DNA of 64,000 nt. Source: Shinella sp. WSJ-2. GTDB taxonomy: Bacteria; Pseudomonadota; Alphaproteobacteria; Rhizobiales; Rhizobiaceae. The notes beneath the pieces were generated by a model, which worked only from the letters and a program-made list of their open reading frames with translations, searched no databases and was not told the DNA's origin. Where the stretch lies: positions 1 through 64,000 of the forward strand of contig NZ_QWBU01000002.1 of assembly GCF_003432075.1 (NCBI RefSeq), given 5' to 3'. Shown here in pieces: positions 7,275 to 16,202 of this stretch (the stretch's first letter is position 1; every line of letters starts with the position of its first letter). The translations under genes and the position numbers were made by a program.

Positions 7275-8566
7275 CTATTTAGGCGCGCTGACATTTCTCG
7301 TGCCGCACCAATCTGCGGTGAAAAGGGCTAGGGTCTTCGTGACACGCTTCAAGGAGGAGAGACTGACGCGCTCGTCGATGCCGTGGATATACTCCGTTAT
7401 GCGTCCATAGACGAGCGATGGGATATTCCCGTGGACGGAGAAGACGGCCGCATCGAGATAGCAGGCCATCACATAGGAATTAAGCTCGGCACCGGCATGC
7501 GTTTCGACATGCGCAGCACGCAGGGATTTCTCCGCTTCGGTACCCTCCGGCAGACCATAACTGGCATGCATGACGCCGATCCAGGTGAGCGAGACGAGGC
7601 CTTCACCGGCGAAGGCTTGGTCCTCCGATTGAATTTTCTCGACAAACGTCTCGACTTCAGCTGCGCGCAGCTTCGGATCGTCACCGGGATAGAAGCCAAT
7701 CCGTCCTTCCGCGACGCAATCGCTTGGGACGGAAGCGATCCAGTCGCCGCCGGAAATCGTGCCGATGGTCAAGGCAACAGGGTTGGTAATGTCCTTGAAC
7801 CAACGTCTCCCCTCTCGTTCTGCGATCCATTGCCGCTCGAGCACACGCGGATGGTCGATCAGGCGGATCATGAGATCGATAGCGCTCTGGCCGGAGACGG
7901 GACCGCGCGGGTGCGCCGGACGCCCTCTTGTTTCAAGTCTGAACTTAATGACGCCGGCATTTGCGTGCACAAGCTGCTCGTCGGTCGGCTCGGGGCTGAC
8001 GAGCGCATCGGCAGTGAAGCCGAGGGCAAAGGCAGTCGCCGCCCCGTTGTCTGTGATCTCTTCCTCCACAACGGACTGTATCTGCACGTCTGCGAGCAAA
8101 GACGGGCCGGCGGCGAGATAGCGTCGAGCGCGAAAATCGAGGCTGTCAACCCCGCCTTCATGTCGCCCGCACCGCGTCCGTAAAGCCAGTCGCCATCGCG
8201 GTGGGGCTCGAAGGGCGGAGATGTCCAGCGATGCGTACTTCCGGCGGGCACCACATCGACATGCGAGTTGAACGCCAGTGATCGCCCACCAAAGCCTGCC
8301 GCGTGCTTTCGGCCGACGACATTCCAGCTTTCATCATAGTCGACGGTTGCAGGTGAGAAAGCCGGATGTGTGCCGATTTGCGAGGCATCGGTGCGGAAAC
8401 GGCTGACATCGAATCCTCTTTCCTTTAGCGCTGTCTCGATGAAATCTTAAACGGCCACCTCCTCATTGCGCACCGATTTGAAGCGCACGAGCCGCTCCAG
8501 AAAAACGATCTGCTCGTCGAAAAGCCGGTCGACTGCGTTGAGGATACGATCATGCGTAGAAGTCAT
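7275..8566 (-). pseudogene. Broken M20-family peptidase/deacylase gene
   Basis: Reading from an ATG at 8566 gives the start of an M20 metallopeptidase (ArgE/DapE-like), but codon 40 is TAA (8447-8449) where the protein should continue into [12 protein letters not shown]. Beyond it the frame stays open through metal-site motifs FNSHVDVVP and [10 protein letters not shown]. Near 8100 the reading frame shifts, and the remaining 270 or so residues (QSVVEEE onward to the stop at 7275) lie in another frame. Two independent lesions make it a pseudogene unless they are sequencing errors. It lies 65 bases below doeD and was probably the last gene of the doeX-doeC-doeD unit, perhaps an accessory deacetylase now made redundant by doeB. 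Confidence 0.85.
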
Positions 8567-8631
8567 GGTGGGCCTTGAGATACGGATGCAGTTGCGAGGC
8601 AACGTAGCCGTTGCCTCGCGCGGTTCAAGCG

Positions 8632-10005
8632 TTAGCCGAGGACAGCCTTCACGGCCTCTGCTGTCGCCTTGAGGATTACATCGGCCTCTTGATACGTGAG
8701 GCAGAGAGGCGGGGCGAAGCCAAGGATGTCGCCCTGCGGCATGGCGCGGCCGATAACGCCGCGCTCGAGAAGAGCTGCGGAGATTTGCGGGCCGATCTTC
8801 CTAGCAGGGTCGAAAAAGGTGCGGTCGTCCTTGTCCTCGACGAACTCGATGGCCGCCATCAGGCCGTCGCCACGCACCTCGCCTACATGCTTGTGGTCGC
8901 CGACGGCCTTGGCAAGCTCGCTGCGGAAATAGGCGCCGGTGGCGCCGGCATTCTCGACCAGGCCGAGTTCGTCGATGAGTTCAAGATTGGCGACGCCTGC
9001 GGCCGCGCAGATCGGATGCGAGGAATAGGTCCAGCCATGGCCGATGGCGCCGAGTTCGTCCGAGCCCTTGACCAGCACGTCCCAGACCTTGTCGGAGACG
9101 ATGGTGCCGGACAGCGGGGCATAGGCGGAGGTAAGCCCCTTGGCGATGGTGATAAGGGCCGGCTTCATGCCGTAGTGGTCGGAGCCGAACATCGTGCCGA
9201 GGCGGCCGAAGCCGGTCACGACCTCGTCAGCGACGAGCAGGATGTCATATTTGTCGAGCACGGCCTGGATTTTCTGCCAGTAGCCCTTCGGCGGCGGCAC
9301 GATGCCGCCCGTGCCGAGGATCGGCTCGCCGATGAAGGCGGCGACGGTGTCCGGCCCCTCGGCCAGGATCATTTCCTCCAGCTTGTCGGCGCAATATTGC
9401 GAGAACTGCTCCTCGTTCATCGTGCGATCCGGGCGGCGGAAGAAATAGGGCGCTTCCGTGTGCAGGATCGGCGCACGCGGCAGGTCGAAGGCATTGTGGA
9501 AGAGGTGGAGGCCGGTCAGCGAGCCGGTCATGACGCCTGAGCCGTGATAGCCGCGCCAGCGCGAGATGATCTTCTTCTTCTCGGGGCGGCCGAGGATGTT
9601 GTTATAGTACCAGATGAGCTTGATGTTGGTCTCGTTGGCATCCGAGCCCGACAGCCCGAAATAGACGCGGCTCATGCCCTCGGGCGCGCGGTCGATGATC
9701 ATCTTGGAAAGCGTGATCGAGGCTTCCGTGCCATGGCCGACATAGGCGTGGTAATAGGCGAGGTTCTTCGCCTGTTGGGCGATCGCGTCGGCGATCTTCT
9801 TGCGGCCGTAGCCGACATTTACGCAATAGAGCCCGGCAAAGGCATCGAGGCTCGTCTTGCCCGCCGTGTCCGTGATGTAGACCCCTTCGCCGCCGCCGAT
9901 AACGCGCGTCGGCGTCTCGCCGCGGGCGTGCATGCCCATATGGGTCGAGGGATGGAAGAAGTGGTCGCGGTCCCAGGCGATTAGTTCGTTGTTTCCGTCG
10001 AGCAT
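8632..10005 (-). CDS. doeD: L-2,4-diaminobutyrate transaminase (DoeD)
   Basis: A 457-residue class III, PLP-dependent aminotransferase. The PLP lysine is Lys289 (ITIAKGLTSAY) and the ring-nitrogen aspartate is Asp260 (LLVADEVVTGFGR). In ectoine degradation it converts L-2,4-diaminobutyrate, released by DoeB, to aspartate semialdehyde. By sequence alone it resembles omega-amino acid:pyruvate transaminases; the specific assignment comes from its position beside doeC and the rest of the ectoine genes. It follows doeC by 46 bases on the same strand. Confidence 0.88.
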   Translation of the reverse strand: MLDGNNELIAWDRDHFFHPSTHMGMHARGETPTRVIGGGEGVYITDTAGKTSLDAFAGLYCVNVGYGRKKIADAIAQQAKNLAYYHAYVGHGTEASITLSKMIIDRAPEGMSRVYFGLSGSDANETNIKLIWYYNNILGRPEKKKIISRWRGYHGSGVMTGSLTGLHLFHNAFDLPRAPILHTEAPYFFRRPDRTMNEEQFSQYCADKLEEMILAEGPDTVAAFIGEPILGTGGIVPPPKGYWQKIQAVLDKYDILLVADEVVTGFGRLGTMFGSDHYGMKPALITIAKGLTSAYAPLSGTIVSDKVWDVLVKGSDELGAIGHGWTYSSHPICAAAGVANLELIDELGLVENAGATGAYFRSELAKAVGDHKHVGEVRGDGLMAAIEFVEDKDDRTFFDPARKIGPQISAALLERGVIGRAMPQGDILGFAPPLCLTYQEADVILKATAEAVKAVLG

Positions 10006-10051
10006 GGTTGGTCCTTTCGTATGATGCTTAGCGTCAGATCAGGCGCCGGGA

Positions 10052-11548
10052 TTAGGCAGCGGTGTCGATGCAGAGATATTTGAGTTCGGTGAAGGCCTCC
10101 ATGCCATGGCGCGAGCCCTCACGGCCAAGGCCGGATTGCTTCCAGCCGCCGAAAGGGATCGGCCCGCCGGTGATCTTCACGCGATTGACCGCCACCATGC
10201 CGTATTCCAGCGCGCGGGCAAGGCGCATCTGCCGCGCGCCGTTTCCGGTGACGAGATAGGCGACGAGGCCGTATTCGGTGTCGTTGGCGCGGGCGATCAC
10301 CTCCGCCTCACTATTGAAAGCCGCGACGGCGGCGACGGGGCCGAAGGTCTCCTCGCGCATGATGAGCGCGTCGTCCGGCACATCCGTCAGAAGCGTCGGC
10401 TCGTAGAACAGCGAGCCTGCCACATGACGCTTGCCGCCGGTCAGAAGCCTGGCGCCGTGTTTCAGCGCATCGGCCACCTGCTCTTCCACCTTGGCGATGG
10501 CGCGCTCGTGCATCAGCGGACCGATTTCGACGCCCGGTTCAAGCCCGCCGCCGACCTTCAGCGCATCGATTCGCGCCTTGAAAGCCTTGGTGAAGGCGGC
10601 GAGCACCGGGCGCTCGACATAGATGCGGTTGGCGGCAAGGCAGTCCTGGCCCGATGTGGCGAATTTGGCATTGACCGCGATCTCGGCGGCCTTGTCGATA
10701 TCGGCATCGGCGAAGACGATCAGCGGGGCGTGGCCGCCAAGCTCCATCACCAGCCGCTTCATGGTCTGCATACATTGGCCGGCGATCAGCTTGCCGATAT
10801 CCGTCGAGCCGGTGAAGCTCATCGCGCGAATGCGGGGATCGGCATTCATGCGGCCGACAATAGTGGCGGCATCGCCCGTCACCACGTTGAAGACGCCGGC
10901 TGGAAGGCCGGCGCGCTCGCCGAGTTCGGCCAACGCCAAAGCCGAAAGCGGCGTCTCGCTGGAGGGATGGGCGACCACGGTGCAGCCGGCGGCGAGTGCG
11001 GCGGCGGCCTTGCGGGTGATCATGGCGCAGGGGAAATTCCAGGGCGTGACGATGCCGACGACGCCGAGCGCTTCGCGGCGCACGATCATCTCCGCGCCGG
11101 GCAGGTGGCTCGTCACGCTCTCGGCGTTAAGGCGTTTGCCCTCTTCGGCATACCATTCGATGAACGAGGCGGCATAGTCGATCTCGCCGCGCGATTCCGC
11201 CAGCGGCTTGCCCTGTTCCAGTGTCATCAGCAGCGCAAGGTCCTCGCGCGCATCGAGGATCAGGCCGTGCCATCTACGCAGGATGGCGGCGCGCTGCTGG
11301 GGCAGCAGGTCCCGCCAGGCTGGGAAGGCTGACGTGGCCGCCGAAACGGCCTCCGCCGTCTGGTTGGCATCGAGGGATGCCACCCAGGCGAGCGTCGCGT
11401 TCGACGCGGGGTCCGTCACAGCGAAACTGCTGCCGTCACGGCCGGCAACCCAGCGACCGCTGACATAGGAGAGTTCGCGCAGCAGGTGAGGGTCGGCGAG
11501 GCGGGCGAGCGTGTCGTGAAACATAGTCCGGGCGAATTGGGCGGTCAT
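10052..11548 (-). CDS. doeC: Aldehyde dehydrogenase, aspartate-semialdehyde type (DoeC)
   Basis: A 498-residue NAD(P)-dependent aldehyde dehydrogenase. Catalytic residues are visible: Asn171 (TPWNFP), Glu269 (MELGGHAP) and Cys303 (SGQDCLAA), with the cofactor loop FTGSTDIG. It closely resembles succinate-semialdehyde dehydrogenases, but in ectoine clusters this gene oxidises aspartate semialdehyde to aspartate, the last step of degradation. The ATG follows a GAGGAGG ribosome site by 5 bases. It lies between doeX and doeD on the minus strand. Confidence 0.88.
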   Translation of the reverse strand: MTAQFARTMFHDTLARLADPHLLRELSYVSGRWVAGRDGSSFAVTDPASNATLAWVASLDANQTAEAVSAATSAFPAWRDLLPQQRAAILRRWHGLILDAREDLALLMTLEQGKPLAESRGEIDYAASFIEWYAEEGKRLNAESVTSHLPGAEMIVRREALGVVGIVTPWNFPCAMITRKAAAALAAGCTVVAHPSSETPLSALALAELGERAGLPAGVFNVVTGDAATIVGRMNADPRIRAMSFTGSTDIGKLIAGQCMQTMKRLVMELGGHAPLIVFADADIDKAAEIAVNAKFATSGQDCLAANRIYVERPVLAAFTKAFKARIDALKVGGGLEPGVEIGPLMHERAIAKVEEQVADALKHGARLLTGGKRHVAGSLFYEPTLLTDVPDDALIMREETFGPVAAVAAFNSEAEVIARANDTEYGLVAYLVTGNGARQMRLARALEYGMVAVNRVKITGGPIPFGGWKQSGLGREGSRHGMEAFTELKYLCIDTAA

Positions 11549-11677
11549 GGCGGCCTCCTCTGGCTGTGTGAGAGGAGTCTGCCAGAGGCCGGGCGGCAGA
11601 TTGTCTATAGCCGGGGCGGCAGGCAGAGACTTTGGCTAAATCGCCGGCCGGTCATAGACGATCTCTCTACAGCGGCC

Positions 11678-12160
11678 TCATCCGGAGGCCGGCAGAAGGG
11701 TGGCCAGCGGCAGCACTGTCTCCTCCTTCACCGTCTTGGTGACGATGTAGGTGAAGTAGCGGTCGATGCCGAGTTCGCGGTCGAGCAGGCTGTCGACGAG
11801 GCGCTGGTAGGCGTCGATGTCGGCCGCCATGATCTTCAGGATGTAATCGACCCCGCCGCCGACCGACCAGCAGGCGACGATCTCAGGTGTTGCCGCCACG
11901 GCCCGCTCGAAGCGCTCGAAATCGGCCTGCCGGTGGTTGGCGAGCGTCACCTCCATCATGACGCTGGCGACCGGTGCAACGCGCCGCACCGCCACCCGCG
12001 CGTGATAGCCGGACACGATGCCCGCCCTTTCGAGCTTGCGCAGCCTGAGCCAGCAGGGCGTCGGCGACAGCCCCGCCTTCTCCGCCAGCGCCAGCTTGGT
12101 GATGCGACCGTTCTCCTGGATCGCCTCCAGGATGCGCAGGTCGATGGCGTCAAGTTTCAT
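11678..12160 (-). CDS. doeX: Lrp/AsnC-family regulator of ectoine use (DoeX)
   Basis: A 160-residue Lrp/AsnC regulator. The N-terminal helix-turn-helix is seen in ILEAIQENGRITKLALAEKAGLSPTP, with the turn at about residues 20-45. It is followed by the RAM ligand-binding domain (EVTLANHRQADFERFERAV, then VGGGVDYILKIMAADI). In other ectoine clusters an AsnC regulator in this position responds to pathway amino acids such as diaminobutyrate. It diverges from enuR across a gap of about 100 bases and precedes doeC by 129 bases. Confidence 0.88.
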   Translation of the reverse strand: MKLDAIDLRILEAIQENGRITKLALAEKAGLSPTPCWLRLRKLERAGIVSGYHARVAVRRVAPVASVMMEVTLANHRQADFERFERAVAATPEIVACWSVGGGVDYILKIMAADIDAYQRLVDSLLDRELGIDRYFTYIVTKTVKEETVLPLATLLPASG

Positions 12161-12182
12161 GCGGTCGCCCTCCGGGCGGGGA

Positions 12183-12268
12183 TCATGTCAGAGCGGAGAA
12201 AAAGACAATGGAAAGGCATTTTGGCGTTGTCAATTGAACTGAATTTGAGCACTGTTTAAATCATGACA
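12183..12268 (+). promoter_or_regulatory. Candidate operator octamers between doeX and enuR
   Basis: TCATGTCA (12183-12190) and TCATGACA (12261-12268, over the enuR start codon). The same two octamers, in the same order but on the opposite strand, stand upstream of ehuA at 13685-13715. They are candidate EnuR or DoeX sites; this is inference from repetition alone. Confidence 0.4.
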
Positions 12269-13648
12269 AATTGGCGTCCCGATCCATCCCAATTGCGCCG
12301 GCCGGCCTACCTCTCTCTCGCCGAGCAGATCGCCCGCGCCATCCAGGAAGGACTGCTGCCGAACGGTACACGCCTTCTGCCCCATCGCAAGCTCGCCGAC
12401 GACCTGAAGCTCTCCGTCCAGACTGTCAGCCGCGCCTATGACGAGCTGATCCGCCGCGGCCTCATCTCCGGCGAGGTCGGCCGCGGTTCCTTCGTGCAGA
12501 CGCAGCCGAAGGAGCCGGAACCGCCCTATCTGCCGGAGCGGTTGGGCGAATTGGTCGACCTGTCCATTCTCAAGCCCGTCTGCGAGCAGCTCCATCTCGA
12601 GCGTATGCGGGAGGCTTTCGGCTGGCTTGCGGAAAACCTGCCATCGAGTTCTGCGCTGTCTTTCCGCCCAAACATGGTGTTCCCGCGCCACCGCGCCGTC
12701 GCCGCCGAATGGCTGGCCCGCTGCGGTCTTGAGGTCTCGCCGCTCAACATCAGCCTCACCAATGGCGCGACCTCGGGCATGACGGTCGCGCTGATGAGCG
12801 TCGCCCCGCCCGGCTCCACCGTCGCGACGGAGGCGATCAGCCACCACACGCTGGTGCCGCTTTCCACCTATCTCGGCCTGCATCTCGAAGGCCTGCCGAT
12901 CGACCGCGATGGCATGATCCCCGAGGCGCTGGATGAAGCCTGCCGGCGGGGCGTGATTCGCGCGGTCTTCCTGCAACCGTCCGTGATCAACCCGACGGCG
13001 ACGCTGATGAGCGCCGAGCGCCGGCAGGCGCTGGCCGACGTCGCGCGGCGCCATGACATCGCGATCATCGAGAACGATATCCTCGGTCCGCTCGTCGAGC
13101 ACAAGCCGCCACCGCTTGCCGCCTTTGCGCCGGAGCGTACGCTTTACGTCACCAGTTTCACCAAGATCACGGTGCCGGGCCTGCGCATCGGCTATCTCGC
13201 GGCGCCCGACCGCTATGTCGCCGCCGTCGCCAACCGGCACCTCGTCTCCAACTGGATGGCGACGCCGTCGATCGCCGAGATCGCCACCCGCTGGGTCGGC
13301 GACGGCACGGCCATGGAACTGGTCAACTGGCAGCGCCGTGCGCTGGCGGTTCGCCATGCCATCGCGGAAGAGGCCTTCGCGGGGCTGCCTTATCACGCCC
13401 ACCCGCAGAGCCTGCATGTCTGGCTGCCGTTGCCGGAAGGGCATACGGAGGAAGGCTTCGTCTCGCAGGCCCGCCTGCGCGGCGTCGCCATCGCGCCGGG
13501 CTCGTCCTTCCGTACTGTCGACCAGGGATGGCATCCGGCGGTGCGCATCTCGCTCGGCTCCACGACGGAGCAGGAACTTCGCACCGGTCTTGGCATTCTG
13601 GCTTCACTGGCCAGCGGAAACCCGGAGGCGTTGCTGCTCGCGATTTAG
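12263..13648 (+). CDS. enuR: MocR/GntR-type PLP-dependent regulator EnuR
   Basis: A 461-residue MocR-family regulator. Residues about 10-78 form a GntR winged helix-turn-helix (LSLAEQIARAIQEG, LPHRKLADDLKLSVQTVSRAYDEL, GEVGRGSFV). The rest is an aminotransferase-fold domain with the PLP-lysine segment SFTKITVPGLRIGY. EnuR proteins hold PLP and are thought to release DNA when a diaminobutyrate-type intermediate reacts with it, so the cluster is induced by ectoine breakdown. It heads the plus-strand half of the cluster, divergent from doeX. Confidence 0.9.
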   Translation: MTNWRPDPSQLRRPAYLSLAEQIARAIQEGLLPNGTRLLPHRKLADDLKLSVQTVSRAYDELIRRGLISGEVGRGSFVQTQPKEPEPPYLPERLGELVDLSILKPVCEQLHLERMREAFGWLAENLPSSSALSFRPNMVFPRHRAVAAEWLARCGLEVSPLNISLTNGATSGMTVALMSVAPPGSTVATEAISHHTLVPLSTYLGLHLEGLPIDRDGMIPEALDEACRRGVIRAVFLQPSVINPTATLMSAERRQALADVARRHDIAIIENDILGPLVEHKPPPLAAFAPERTLYVTSFTKITVPGLRIGYLAAPDRYVAAVANRHLVSNWMATPSIAEIATRWVGDGTAMELVNWQRRALAVRHAIAEEAFAGLPYHAHPQSLHVWLPLPEGHTEEGFVSQARLRGVAIAPGSSFRTVDQGWHPAVRISLGSTTEQELRTGLGILASLASGNPEALLLAI

Positions 13649-13684
13649 CGCCATTGCCCGCCAAACGCGCAATAAAACAATAAA

Positions 13685-13715
13685 TGTCATGAGATTATTA
13701 TTCGGATTGACATGA
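13685..13715 (+). promoter_or_regulatory. Candidate operator/promoter of the ehuABCD-eut-doe operon
   Basis: TGTCATGA (13685-13692) and TGACATGA (13708-13715), separated by about two helical turns. The second overlaps TTGACA (13707-13712), a possible -35 box; no strong -10 box is visible. Both octamers recur in the doeX-enuR gap. Confidence 0.4.
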
Positions 13716-13770
13716 TTTTGATCGCCGCGCATCGTTAGGCCATCACTTGTCCCCACAGGGAGAGACAGGC

Positions 13771-14556
13771 ATGGCCGCACCGATCATCCGCATCGACAAC
13801 ATTATTAAGCGCTACGGTCACTTGACCGTGCTCGATGGGTTGTCGATGGAGGTGCTGCCGGGCGAAAAGCTCGCCCTCATCGGTCCGTCCGGCTCCGGCA
13901 AGACGACGATCCTACGCATTCTCATGACGCTCGAAACGATCAGTGGCGGCCATATCGAGGTCGAGGGTGACCAGCTCTATCACATGCCGAAGAACGGCGT
14001 CCTCGTGCCGGCCGACGACCGTCACCTGCACCGGATGCGCGAGAAGATCGGCATGGTTTTCCAGCACTTCAACCTCTTCCCGCACAAATGCGTACTCGAC
14101 AATGTCACGCTCGCGCCGATGCTGACCAAGGGCGTTGCGAAGGCCGTGGCGGAGAAGCGGGCGATGGAGCTTCTCGACATGGTGGGCCTTGCCGACAAGG
14201 CGAAGAACATGCCCGCCCAATTGTCCGGCGGACAGAAGCAGCGTGTCGCCATCGCCCGTGCTCTCGCGCTCTCGCCCAAGATCATGCTGTTCGACGAAGT
14301 GACCTCGGCGCTCGACCCGGAGCTGGTCGAGGAGGTGCTGAACGTTATGCGCAAGCTCGCCGCCGAGACCGACATGACCATGCTGCTCGTCACCCACGAG
14401 ATGGGCTTCGCCCACGATTTCGCCGACCGGGTTCTGTTCTTCGATCGCGGCAAGATCGTCGAGGAAGGCAAGCCGGACGAGATTTTTCGCAATCCCAGGC
14501 AGGAACGCACACAGACCTTCCTGCGCAAGATCATCGCGGCAGGGCACCGCGTCTAA
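13771..14556 (+). CDS. ehuA: Ectoine/hydroxyectoine ABC transporter ATPase EhuA
   Basis: A 261-residue ABC ATPase of the polar-amino-acid family: Walker A GPSGSGKTT, signature LSGGQKQRVAIARAL, Walker B IMLFDEVTSALDPE and the switch histidine in LVTHEMGF. It powers the EhuBCD importer at the inner face of the membrane. The reading frame can begin with a TTG at 13747, but the ATG at 13771 has a GGGAGAG site seven bases upstream and gives the usual N terminus. It is the first gene of the importer operon. Confidence 0.93.
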   Translation: MAAPIIRIDNIIKRYGHLTVLDGLSMEVLPGEKLALIGPSGSGKTTILRILMTLETISGGHIEVEGDQLYHMPKNGVLVPADDRHLHRMREKIGMVFQHFNLFPHKCVLDNVTLAPMLTKGVAKAVAEKRAMELLDMVGLADKAKNMPAQLSGGQKQRVAIARALALSPKIMLFDEVTSALDPELVEEVLNVMRKLAAETDMTMLLVTHEMGFAHDFADRVLFFDRGKIVEEGKPDEIFRNPRQERTQTFLRKIIAAGHRV

Positions 14557-14616
14557 GGTCCGCCTCGGAATAAAGCCCCAAACAAACAACCAGAAACAGC
14601 CAGAGGAGTTCGCAAC

Positions 14617-15468
14617 ATGAGCATGAGGACGTTTTTGACCCTGGCCGCCGGCGCAAGCGCGCTGATGGCGGCCATCGTCGTCACCCCCGCTTTCGCCGAC
14701 GATGCCAAGCTGGAAGAGCTGAAGGCGCAGGGCTTCGCCCGCGTCGCCATCGCCAACGAGCCGCCGTTCACCGCGGTCGCCGCCGACGGCAAGGTTTCGG
14801 GTGCGGCCCCCGATGTCGCCCGCGAAGTCTTCAAGCGCCTTGGCGTCGCCGATATCGTCGCGTCGATCTCCGAATATGGCGCGATGATCCCCGGCCTCCA
14901 AGCGGGTCGCCACGATGTCATCACCGCCGGCCTCTTCATGAAGCCGGAGCGCTGCGCCGCCGTCGCCTATTCCGAGCCGATCCTGTGCGACGCCGAGGCC
15001 TTTGCGCTGAAGAAGGGTAATCCGCTCAAGCTGAAGAGCTACAAGGACATCGCCGACAATCCGGATGCCAGGATCGGTGCGCCGGGCGGCGGCACGGAAG
15101 AAAAGCTGGCGCTCGAAGCCGGCGTGCCGCGCGACCGCGTCATCGTCGTGCCGGATGGCCAGAGTGGCCTGAAGATGTTGCAGGACGGCCGCATCGACGT
15201 CTATTCGCTGCCGGTCCTATCGATCAACGATCTCGTCTCCAAGGCGAATGATCCCAGCATCGAGGTCGTCGCCCCGGTCGAAGGCGCGCCCGTTTATTGC
15301 GACGGCGCGGCCTTCAAAAAGGGCAATGAGGCCCTGCGCGATGCCTTCGACGTCGAGCTCGCCAAGCTGAAGGAAAGTGGCGAATTCGCCAAGATCATCG
15401 AGCCCTACGGCTTCTCGGCCGCGGCCGCGATGTCGACCACGCGCGACAAGCTCTGCGCGGCGAAGTAA
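14617..15468 (+). CDS. ehuB: Ectoine/hydroxyectoine-binding periplasmic protein EhuB
   Basis: A 283-residue family-3 solute-binding protein with a signal peptide cleaved after PAFA at residue 27. The mature start (LKAQGFARVAIANEPPFTAV) and the later segment GAPGGGTEEKLALEAG fit EhuB-type proteins. It captures ectoine and 5-hydroxyectoine in the periplasm and delivers them to EhuCD. The ATG is preceded by AGAGGAG. The gene is followed by a stable hairpin (15487-15509), commonly placed so that the binding protein is made in excess over the permeases. Confidence 0.92.
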   Translation: MSMRTFLTLAAGASALMAAIVVTPAFADDAKLEELKAQGFARVAIANEPPFTAVAADGKVSGAAPDVAREVFKRLGVADIVASISEYGAMIPGLQAGRHDVITAGLFMKPERCAAVAYSEPILCDAEAFALKKGNPLKLKSYKDIADNPDARIGAPGGGTEEKLALEAGVPRDRVIVVPDGQSGLKMLQDGRIDVYSLPVLSINDLVSKANDPSIEVVAPVEGAPVYCDGAAFKKGNEALRDAFDVELAKLKESGEFAKIIEPYGFSAAAAMSTTRDKLCAAK

Positions 15469-15486
15469 GCGCGGTCTCCATCTCGC

Positions 15487-15509
15487 CCTCTCCCTAACCA
15501 AGGGAGAGG
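15487..15509 (+). terminator. Intra-operon hairpin between ehuB and ehuC
   Basis: A perfect 9-bp stem, CCTCTCCCT and AGGGAGAGG, with a 5-nt loop and no downstream T tract. It probably stabilises the 3' end of the ehuB message or attenuates read-through rather than ending transcription. Confidence 0.5.
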
Positions 15510-15540
15510 ACACCTTGATCCACTCTTGAATGGGAAGACG

Positions 15541-16200
15541 ATGACCGACTGGTCCGGCTATATAGGGCTGATCCTGCAAGGCGCGCTCGTGACGCTTGAG
15601 CTCACCGTGATGGGTTCGGTGCTTGCCGTCATCATGGCGTTTCTTGCCGGCCTTGGCCGCGTCAGCCGCTTTATGGCTGTGCGTGCGCTTGCCACCACCT
15701 ATATCGAGTTCTTCCGCGGCACGTCGATCTTCGTCCAGCTGTTCTGGGTCTATTTCGTGCTGCCCTTCGCCGGCGTTACGCTGTCGCCGCTCCAGGCCGG
15801 GGTGCTGGCGCTCGGCCTCAATGTCGGCGCCTATGGCGCGGAGGTGGTGCGCGGCGCCGTCAAGGCGATCGGCCGCGAGCAGCGCGAGGCTTGCATCGCC
15901 CTCAACCTGACGCGTGGCCAGGCGATGCGCCATGTCATCCTGCCGCAGGCTTTGCCGCTCATGCTGCCGACCTTCGGCAACAATGCGATCGAGCTCCTGA
16001 AGGGCACCGCCGTCGTGTCGCTGATCTCGCTCACCGACATGACCTTCCAGGCACAGGTGGTGCGCTCTCAGACCGGCAGCACGCTGATCCCCTTCACGGT
16101 CATCCTCGTGCTCTATTTCCTGATGGCGCTGGCCATCTCCACCGGCATGCGCTGGCTGGAACGCCGCGTCACCCGTGGCCTCGACGGCGTGAGGACCTGA
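15541..16200 (+). CDS. ehuC: Ectoine ABC transporter permease EhuC
   Basis: A 219-residue permease of the HisM family with about five membrane helices and the ATPase-contact loop EVVRGAVKAIGREQREACIA. It forms the membrane channel with EhuD. A TTG start five codons upstream is possible, but the ATG at 15541 follows a GGGAAG site. It lies 2 bases from ehuD. Confidence 0.92.
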   Translation: MTDWSGYIGLILQGALVTLELTVMGSVLAVIMAFLAGLGRVSRFMAVRALATTYIEFFRGTSIFVQLFWVYFVLPFAGVTLSPLQAGVLALGLNVGAYGAEVVRGAVKAIGREQREACIALNLTRGQAMRHVILPQALPLMLPTFGNNAIELLKGTAVVSLISLTDMTFQAQVVRSQTGSTLIPFTVILVLYFLMALAISTGMRWLERRVTRGLDGVRT

Positions 16201-16202
16201 AG

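Noticed and set aside
12230-13534. A 434-codon minus-strand frame opposite enuR
   Set aside because: Arg/Asp/Gly-rich sequence without domains; the plus strand encodes an intact MocR regulator.
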